DNA of 6,680 nucleotides from CAZILN01 sp964540005 (GTDB lineage Bacteria; Bacteroidota; Bacteroidia; Bacteroidales; SM23-62). Positions within the stretch are counted from its first letter, which is position 1. Each line of letters opens with the position of its first letter. The notes under the pieces were generated by a model. The model was not told the DNA's origin, did no database searches, and saw nothing but the letters and a program-made list of their open reading frames with translations. Shown here piece after piece: positions 1 through 5,146 of this stretch. A program made the translations under genes and the position numbers. The stretch is from positions 1 to 6,680 of the forward strand of contig CAZILN010000029.1 in assembly GCA_964540005.1 (NCBI GenBank), given 5' to 3'.

Positions 1-1
1 A

Positions 2-1780
2 GTGACTTTTTTGATTGAGATCAGGGATGTGAGTGAAAAAGTACTTGATGCTGTTACTGATGATATGGGGGAAGACCAGCGCAACACAGTCATTGAAGGG
101 ATAAGTCGTGAGATTCAATCCTCAGCCACTGAAGGCAATCATTTCAGGGCACAGGTAAGGCCATTCTACGCAGGCAACCAGTTTTACCTTTTTATTTATG
201 AGGTTTTCAGGGACGTCAGATTTGTTGGTGCCCCGCCCTCAAGTATTGGTAAATTCGGATACGACACCGATAACTGGATGTGGCCCAGGCATACAGGTGA
301 TTTTTCCCTGTTCAGGGTATACACGGCCCCTGACGGTACTCCTGCAGAATACTCACCTGATAATATTCCCCTGAGGCCTAAACATTTCCTGCCTGTATCC
401 CTGGACGGATATGATGTGGGTGACTTTGCCATGGTCATGGGTTATTCCGGGGGTACACAGAGGTATATGACCTCTTATGAAATAGATGAACAGCTCGGTG
501 AAACACATCCTAACAGGATAAAGATCAGGGGTGCCAGGCAGGAGATACTCTGGGCAGATATGCTGGCCGATGAGGAGGTCAGGATCAAATATTCTTCAAA
601 ATATTCCGGATCGAGTAACTACTGGAAGTTCTCAATCGGACAGAGCCAGGGTCTTAAACGCCTTGATATTAAAACCAAGAAAGAGATACTCGAAAATGAT
701 TTCAGGCAGTGGTTAAGCAATAATCCATCTTCGGCGGCCAGATATGGACAGGCACTTGATTTGATACAAAGTTCGGTCGAAGGGAGAAAAGACTTACTTC
801 ATTCGGTGCAATATATCAGCGAATGTTTGCTCAGGGGGAGTGAGATAATTTCTTTCACCTACAGTCAGAACGGGCTGTTCGAAGCGCTTCAGAATGATGA
901 TGAAGAAGCAATCTCACGTGAGGCTGACAGGAGCAAAGCCGCCCTGGAATCTTTCCTGAAAAATTATAACCAGCCTTCCGACCGGAAAGTAACAGTCGAG
1001 ATGCTCCGAATATTTTCTGAAGATGTCGAAAAGAAATACTGGCCGTCTTATCTGGCGGAGCTAAACAAAAAATATAAGGGGGACTGGGGAAAAGTGACGG
1101 AATTCCTTTTTGATAAATCCATTTGCGGAAGCCCTGCCGCTTTCAGATCTTTCCTGGATCAGCCCGATCCAAAAGCTATAAGTAAAGATCCCCTGTTCCT
1201 GCTGGCCGGATCAATCAGGACGGTATACAGCGAATTAAGGAACAGCCTGTCCGAATATAATGCAGATTTCTCCAGGGGGCACAGGCTATATGTAGCCGGT
1301 CTGCTGGAGATGAAAAAAGATGAGGTATTGTACCCTGATGCCAATTCCACCATGCGCCTGACATACGGTACGGTTGGTGATTATAAACCCAGGGATGGTG
1401 TCAGGTACCGTCATTTTACGACACTTAAGGGCGTTATGGAAAAGGAAGATCCGGAGAATTTTGAATTCCTGGTGGATGATAAACTAAAACAATTATACAG
1501 GGATAATGATTACGGAAGATACGGTGAGGATGGCATCATGCATGTTTGTTTTCTCACGGATAATGATATCACCGGGGGTAATTCAGGCAGTCCTGTTATT
1601 AATGGCGAGGGAGAGCTTATAGGGCTGGCATTTGACGGGAACTGGGAAGCCATGAGCGGGGATATAGTCTTTGAGAAACAACTGCAAAAATGCATCAATG
1701 TAGATATCAGATATGTACTGTTTATTATAGATAAATATGCCGGTGCCCGGAATATTATTAATGAACTGAGTATTCAATGA
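2..1780 (+). CDS. S46 family dipeptidyl-peptidase (DPP7-like), 5' end outside window
   Basis: Serine exopeptidase of MEROPS family S46, which removes dipeptides from peptide N-termini in the periplasm. The visible 592 residues align along their length with the complete paralog downstream, with an offset of 122 residues at the start; the signal peptide and catalytic His (TNHHCG region) are therefore outside the window, and the GTG at base 2 is an internal Val. Seen here: the Asn-Trp pair (residues 91-92) and catalytic Asp100 in DTDNWMWPRHTGDF, the SNYWK motif (Asn206), and nucleophile Ser528 in TGGNSGSP. Asp545, 17 residues after the Ser, is the family's N-terminal amino anchor, and Gly546 (+18) is the specificity position: DPP11 has Arg there, DPP7 has Gly. 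Hydrophobic P1 preference is inferred. The helical region (about 160-450) is 4 residues shorter overall than in the paralog. The reading frame is intact. The stop overlaps the next gene. Family is certain; substrate preference is moderately sure. Confidence 0.95.
   Translation: MTFLIEIRDVSEKVLDAVTDDMGEDQRNTVIEGISREIQSSATEGNHFRAQVRPFYAGNQFYLFIYEVFRDVRFVGAPPSSIGKFGYDTDNWMWPRHTGDFSLFRVYTAPDGTPAEYSPDNIPLRPKHFLPVSLDGYDVGDFAMVMGYSGGTQRYMTSYEIDEQLGETHPNRIKIRGARQEILWADMLADEEVRIKYSSKYSGSSNYWKFSIGQSQGLKRLDIKTKKEILENDFRQWLSNNPSSAARYGQALDLIQSSVEGRKDLLHSVQYISECLLRGSEIISFTYSQNGLFEALQNDDEEAISREADRSKAALESFLKNYNQPSDRKVTVEMLRIFSEDVEKKYWPSYLAELNKKYKGDWGKVTEFLFDKSICGSPAAFRSFLDQPDPKAISKDPLFLLAGSIRTVYSELRNSLSEYNADFSRGHRLYVAGLLEMKKDEVLYPDANSTMRLTYGTVGDYKPRDGVRYRHFTTLKGVMEKEDPENFEFLVDDKLKQLYRDNDYGRYGEDGIMHVCFLTDNDITGGNSGSPVINGEGELIGLAFDGNWEAMSGDIVFEKQLQKCINVDIRYVLFIIDKYAGARNIINELSIQ
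1777..1780 (+). promoter_or_regulatory. ATGA stop/start overlap joining the two peptidase genes
   Basis: The TGA stop of the first peptidase (1778-1780) shares bases with the ATG start of the second (1777-1779). No purine-rich ribosome-binding site is visible just upstream. Overlaps of this kind usually mean one polycistronic message with re-initiation by the terminating ribosome, so the two enzymes are probably made together. The overlap is seen directly; coupling is inferred. Confidence 0.75.
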
Positions 1781-1836
1781 AAAAATCACTGTTGTTATTA
1801 GTATTATGCTTCTCTCTGTATTCCTTTTCCCGGGCT
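1777..1836 (+). other. Signal peptide coding segment of the second S46 peptidase
   Basis: Codons 1-20 encode a classic Sec signal: two Lys at positions 2-3, a Leu/Val-rich hydrophobic core (about 4-13), then a polar stretch ending SFSRA. Ser18 and Ala20 fit the -3/-1 rule for signal peptidase I. The mature N-terminus would be DEGMW. There is no lipobox Cys near the cleavage point (the only early Cys, residue 11, is inside the core), so a soluble periplasmic protein is expected rather than a lipoprotein. Confidence 0.85.
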
Positions 1837-3936
1837 GACGAAGGCATGTGGTTGCTGCCCCTTCTTGAGCAGCTGAATATGGATGAGATGAAGGAAATGG
1901 GATTGCAGCTCAGTGCAGACCAGATATTCAGCCTGAATCATTCAAGTATTAAAGATGCAGTAGGGGCTCTTGACCACGGATCATGTACTGCTGAACTGAT
2001 CTCGGCTGACGGCTTGATACTTACAAATCATCATTGTGGTTACAGTGAGATCCAGTCGCATAGTAGCCTGGCACACGATTATCTTTCAGATGGATTCTGG
2101 GCAGCTCGCATGAAGGATGAATTATCCAATCCCGGAAAGTCCATCTCCTTCCTTGTAAGCATGGATGAGGTAACTCCTCGCATAGATGTAAAACTTAATC
2201 CGGAAATGACTCCTGCTGAACGAACAGGCAGGATAGAAGAAATTTCAAATGAACTGATAGAAGAAGCAACGCGGGGAACACATTATGAAGGATTCGTGTA
2301 TTCCTTTTATAATGGGAATGTATATTACCTGGTATTGCTCGAGACCTTCCTGGATGTTCGACTCGTAGGTGCACCTCCATCTTCAATTGGGAAATTCGGT
2401 GATGATACTGATAACTGGGTGTGGCCAAGGCATACAGGTGATTTTAGCCTGTTCAGGATTTATACCGGTGCTGACGGGAAACCAGCGGAATACAGTCCGG
2501 ATAACATACCCTACCATCCACCCCACTTCCTGCCTATATCAACGGGAGGGATCAAGGAGGATGATTTTACAATGGTTATCGGGTTCCCGGGGAATACCCA
2601 AAGATATATGACGGCTGAAGAAATCAGCGAGAGAATGGATATTACCAATAAAATACGTGTCCAGGTAGGAGATATAGCGCTGTCACTGATGAAGGAGGAT
2701 ATGTTGAAGGATGACAGGATACGCATACAGTACTCAGATAAATATGCTGCATACAGCAATTACTGGAAATTTTCACGCGGAGAGAATAAAAGCCTGAAAG
2801 AACTCGGGATAATAGAAAAGCAAAAGGAACTGGAAGCCAGGTTTGAAGATTGGGTCAGTCAGGATCCCGGACGTCAGTCTAAATACGGTGGAATACTCTA
2901 TGATATTAAGGCATCCATAGATGACAGGAGACAGTATGCCTGGCCGAGAGCCTATCTTGAAGAGGTCTTTCTACTATACAAGCCGATAGAATTTATTGAT
3001 TTTGCGGCTGCCTCTTTCCCCTTGTACCTTGCCCTGCGCGGTGATGAGGATTATGCTGCAGATCTTGATGAGATCATTGCCAGCGTGAGGGAAGAAGCTG
3101 TAGATTATTTCGATGATTATAACAAGGCTACCGATAAGAAGATATCAGTGGCTCTTATGAAACACTTTGATGAGAATGTCACTCCCCTTTTTCATCCATT
3201 CTTTATTTTTGATGTCAAGAAGAACTTTGACGGGGATTACTCTGCGTACATTGATTACCTGTTCAAGAAATCAATTTTCACTGACCCTCAGCGGTTCTTA
3301 AAATTCCTGGATAAGCCAAAGTTTAACAAAATTGAGAATGATCCTGTATTTGAAATTACCAGGATGCTCTTCCTTAAATATTTTGAGATCGATGATTTTT
3401 ACCTGGAGAAATCAGCCGGATTTGAGGAGAGCAGGAGGCTGTATTTAGCCGGCATCATGGAAATGATGAGTGAAAAAACATTTTATCCGGATGCAAACTC
3501 CACCCTGCGGCTTAGCTATGGAAGGGTTTCAGATTATTACCCCCGCGATGCAGTACAGTATGACTACTATACCACTCTGGCAGGAGTAATGGAAAAAGAA
3601 GATCCGAACAATCCGGAATTTAATGTATCACAAAAACTAAAGGAAATATACCTGAACAGGGAGTTCGGCAAATATGGTCAGGATAATACCATGCCGGTAT
3701 GCTTTATAACAAATAATGATATTACAGGGGGGAATTCGGGCAGCCCTGTTCTCAACTCAAAGGGGGCTCTCGTGGGTGTGGCATTTGATGGGAACTGGGA
3801 AGCCATGAGTGCTGATATTGCCTATGAACCGGATTTACAAAAATGCATTTGTGTTGATATCAGGTATGTACTGTTCATCATAGATAAGTATGCAGGGGCA
3901 GGACATCTTATCGAAGAAATGCAGATTGTGGAATGA
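1777..3936 (+). CDS. S46 family dipeptidyl-peptidase (DPP7-like), complete
   Basis: Complete 719-residue member of family S46, the usual length (P. gingivalis DPP7 and DPP11 are about 710-720). It should release N-terminal dipeptides from oligopeptides in the periplasm, feeding peptide uptake and amino-acid catabolism. Residues 1-20 form a signal peptide, and the mature protein would begin DEGMW, as is usual in the family. The triad is visible: His86 in TNHHCGY, Asp222 in RHTGDF, Ser654 in TGGNSGSP. The amino-terminus binding set is also present: Asn213-Trp214, Asn328 in SNYWK, and Asp671. Gly672 occupies the position that is Arg in Asp/Glu-specific DPP11, so DPP7-like hydrophobic P1 specificity is inferred. 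The helical insert domain spans roughly 280-575, between the two halves of the chymotrypsin-like domain. The ATG overlaps the upstream stop by 4 bases and no Shine-Dalgarno is evident, so translation is probably coupled. One difference from the paralog near the pocket is AMSAD here against AMSGD there. Confidence 0.97.
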   Translation: MKKSLLLLVLCFSLYSFSRADEGMWLLPLLEQLNMDEMKEMGLQLSADQIFSLNHSSIKDAVGALDHGSCTAELISADGLILTNHHCGYSEIQSHSSLAHDYLSDGFWAARMKDELSNPGKSISFLVSMDEVTPRIDVKLNPEMTPAERTGRIEEISNELIEEATRGTHYEGFVYSFYNGNVYYLVLLETFLDVRLVGAPPSSIGKFGDDTDNWVWPRHTGDFSLFRIYTGADGKPAEYSPDNIPYHPPHFLPISTGGIKEDDFTMVIGFPGNTQRYMTAEEISERMDITNKIRVQVGDIALSLMKEDMLKDDRIRIQYSDKYAAYSNYWKFSRGENKSLKELGIIEKQKELEARFEDWVSQDPGRQSKYGGILYDIKASIDDRRQYAWPRAYLEEVFLLYKPIEFIDFAAASFPLYLALRGDEDYAADLDEIIASVREEAVDYFDDYNKATDKKISVALMKHFDENVTPLFHPFFIFDVKKNFDGDYSAYIDYLFKKSIFTDPQRFLKFLDKPKFNKIENDPVFEITRMLFLKYFEIDDFYLEKSAGFEESRRLYLAGIMEMMSEKTFYPDANSTLRLSYGRVSDYYPRDAVQYDYYTTLAGVMEKEDPNNPEFNVSQKLKEIYLNREFGKYGQDNTMPVCFITNNDITGGNSGSPVLNSKGALVGVAFDGNWEAMSADIAYEPDLQKCICVDIRYVLFIIDKYAGAGHLIEEMQIVE

Positions 3937-3958
3937 ATATTCCAAAAGTGAAATTCGT

Positions 3959-4447
3959 ATGGGTTCTCAAAACAGACAGATCCAGATATATACTGATGGT
4001 GCTGCCAGTGGTAATCCCGGACCTGGAGGTTACGGGATAGTTATGAAATACAAGCAGCACAGAAAGGAACTTTCGCAGGGATATGAATTAACCACCAATA
4101 ACCGGATGGAGCTGCTTGCTGTAATTGTTGCCCTTGAACAACTCAGGAAAAAAGGCAGTAAGGTAAGTATTTATACCGATTCCAGATATGTAAGTGATGC
4201 GGTGAATAAAGGGTGGCTCTTTGACTGGCAAAGAAAAGGATTTAAGAAGAAAAAGAATCCGGATCTGTGGAAGCGTTTCCTGGAGGTATACGGGAAACAC
4301 CATGTGGAAATATTCTGGATAAAGGGCCATGCTGATAATGAGGAAAATGAAATATGTGACAGGCTTGCCGTAGAAGCATCCAAAGGAAGCAGGCTGATAA
4401 ATGATCAGGGGTATAACAAAGAAGAACAGAACCTGTTTAGTGAATAA
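3959..4447 (+). CDS. rnhA: Ribonuclease HI
   Basis: Cytoplasmic endonuclease that cuts the RNA strand of RNA:DNA hybrids, acting on R-loops and replication primers. The 162-residue product is close to the usual ~155. The active site is complete: Asp13 (YTDGAASGNPGPGG), Glu51 (TNNRMELLA), Asp74 (IYTDSRYV), His124 (KGHADNEEN) and Asp134 (ICDRLA), matching E. coli D10, E48, D70, H124 and D134. A Trp/Lys-rich basic handle (about residues 85-104, KGWLFDWQRKGFKKKK) marks the bacterial HI type, slightly shorter than in E. coli. The frame stays open upstream to an ATG at 3890, but that start lies inside the peptidase gene and adds 23 residues without family support; the ATG at 3959 places the first beta strand at the N-terminus as expected. 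It begins 22 bases after the peptidase stop with no terminator between, so read-through transcription is likely. The polar C-terminal tail ending NLFSE is not part of the fold. Confidence 0.96.
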   Translation: MGSQNRQIQIYTDGAASGNPGPGGYGIVMKYKQHRKELSQGYELTTNNRMELLAVIVALEQLRKKGSKVSIYTDSRYVSDAVNKGWLFDWQRKGFKKKKNPDLWKRFLEVYGKHHVEIFWIKGHADNEENEICDRLAVEASKGSRLINDQGYNKEEQNLFSE

Positions 4448-4490
4448 AATGCAAGTATTGATTCGGTGATGAAAAATTCCTGGAACTGAT

Positions 4491-4994
4491 ATGACAACCA
4501 TTTTATCCTACAAGGGAAACCTGAACTTTAAAAAGTTCAGCCAGTTGATAAGTGAACTGTCTGAGAGGAAGGAAAAATACCAGTTGGATGTACTTATATA
4601 TAAGAAACTTATCACTCTTGTAATTGAGGTTCTTGAGAACCTCATGAAATATTCCGATAATTATCTGGATTTTACGACCGAGAATCCAGAGTTCCAACCG
4701 GAATTTTCAGTTGCCCGGAACGGGGAATACTACCTGCTCCAAGCAGAAAACCCTATCAGGTCTGATGATATCCATTCTGTAAAAGCTAAGATTGATAAGA
4801 TCAACAGGATGGATGATAAAGAGTTGCGGGAGTTTTACAGGGAAACCATCATCAATGGTAAATTTTCAGAAAAAGGGGGGGCGGGACTCGGATTCATAGA
4901 AATGGCTAAAATAACAAGACTTCCTTTATCCTATAATTTTGAGCAGATAACGGGCCGGTATTATTCATTTAAGCTGAAAATCCGGCTGAATTAA
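4491..4994 (+). CDS. SiaB-family GHKL protein (DUF6272), putative protein kinase
   Basis: A 167-residue soluble protein resembling the SiaB/DUF6272 family, single-domain GHKL-fold ATPases. In Pseudomonas aeruginosa SiaB phosphorylates the small partner SiaC (DUF1987), opposed by the PP2C phosphatase SiaA, and this controls the diguanylate cyclase SiaD. Visible features: an N-box-like helix IEVLENLMKYS (Glu49-Asn50) that would bind Mg-ATP, and a G2-like glycine loop KGGAGLGFIEMAK (residues 128-140). A canonical DxGxG G1 box is not evident; the matching place seems to be AENPIRSDD (85-93), as in this divergent family. There is no signal peptide or membrane segment. It starts 43 bases after rnhA; the in-frame ATG at 4449 is closed by a TGA at 4467, so 4491 is the first usable start. 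No SiaC, SiaA or cyclase gene is visible next to it. Family assignment is from remembered motifs; an anti-sigma-factor-type GHKL kinase is the main alternative. Confidence 0.8.
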   Translation: MTTILSYKGNLNFKKFSQLISELSERKEKYQLDVLIYKKLITLVIEVLENLMKYSDNYLDFTTENPEFQPEFSVARNGEYYLLQAENPIRSDDIHSVKAKIDKINRMDDKELREFYRETIINGKFSEKGGAGLGFIEMAKITRLPLSYNFEQITGRYYSFKLKIRLN

Positions 4995-5000
4995 TGAATG

Positions 5001-5024
5001 ATCCTGTTCATCTTCGTACAGGAT
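5001..5024 (+). terminator. Possible weak terminator hairpin
   Basis: ATCCTGT (5001-5007) is perfectly complementary to ACAGGAT (5018-5024), giving a 7-bp stem with a 10-base loop 6 bases after the stop codon at 4992-4994. The position suits a terminator, but no run of T follows (next bases TGTACAAT), so intrinsic termination would be weak. It could instead protect the 3' end of the message. Confidence 0.35.
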
Positions 5025-5133
5025 TGTACAATACCGCACACTAATTCTGAGGGACTTTCAATCGAAAATTCTGTAACCAGAACATATTCAGTGCTATACG
5101 ATTTATGGTATGATATGTGAGAATTGTGCATTC

Positions 5134-5140
5134 AAAGGGG
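5134..5140 (+). promoter_or_regulatory. Possible ribosome-binding site of the permease gene
   Basis: AAAGGGG ends 6 bases before the ATG at 5147. It is the only purine-rich Shine-Dalgarno-like stretch well placed before a start in this window, and it supports 5147 as the start. The match to the consensus is partial. Confidence 0.45.
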
Positions 5141-5146
5141 TATAGT

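Larger units (their letters stand above)
2..3936 (+). repeat. Tandem gene duplication of S46 peptidases
   Basis: The two adjacent genes encode proteins that align end to end over the shared region. Long stretches are nearly identical, for example the segment from VGAPPSSIGKFG through EYSPDNIP, and the C-terminal part around ITGGNSGSPV, AFDGNWEAMS and VDIRYVLFIIDKYAGA. Even where the protein is identical the codons often differ, so the duplication is old and not recently homogenised by gene conversion. Divergence is concentrated in the helical insert domain. Confidence 0.9.
4995..5146 (+). other. Intergenic region between the SiaB-like gene and the permease
   Basis: The largest non-coding stretch in the window (152 bases). 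It holds two overlapping inverted repeats just after the stop codon (5001-5029), a small one at 5069-5082 (TTCTG-TAAC-CAGAA), a TATGAT hexamer at 5109-5114 that could serve as a -10 element, and a purine-rich stretch before the permease start. I see no clear Bacteroidota TAnnTTTG promoter element and no convincing -35. No small ORF or RNA gene was recognised. It most likely separates two transcription units. Confidence 0.5.

Noticed and set aside
2..4. GTG at base 2 as the start of the first peptidase
   Set aside because: It aligns with an internal position (about residue 123) of the full paralog, and starting here would remove the signal peptide and catalytic His. The gene simply enters from outside the window.
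3935..3942. GAATATTC palindrome just after the peptidase stop
   Set aside because: Eight bases of AT-rich palindrome are expected by chance; no second copy or flanking dyad suggests an operator.
3890..3958. ATG at 3890 as the RNase HI start, giving 185 residues
   Set aside because: It lies inside the coding end of the peptidase and adds 23 residues with no resemblance to the RNase H fold; the ATG at 3959 fits the family length and first beta strand.
4449..4469. Six-codon mini-ORF (MQVLIR) between rnhA and the SiaB-like gene, possible leader peptide
   Set aside because: No ribosome-binding site, no regulatory codon run and no attenuator structure; such short frames are common by chance.
4088..4501. 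137-residue open frame on the minus strand across rnhA
   Set aside because: It is antisense to a gene with a full RNase HI active site, shows no recognisable motif, and its hydrophobic look follows from the complementary codons.
5109..5114. TATGAT as a definite -10 promoter element
   Set aside because: No -35 partner at the right distance and no Bacteroidota TAnnTTTG element; mentioned only as a possibility within the intergenic entry.
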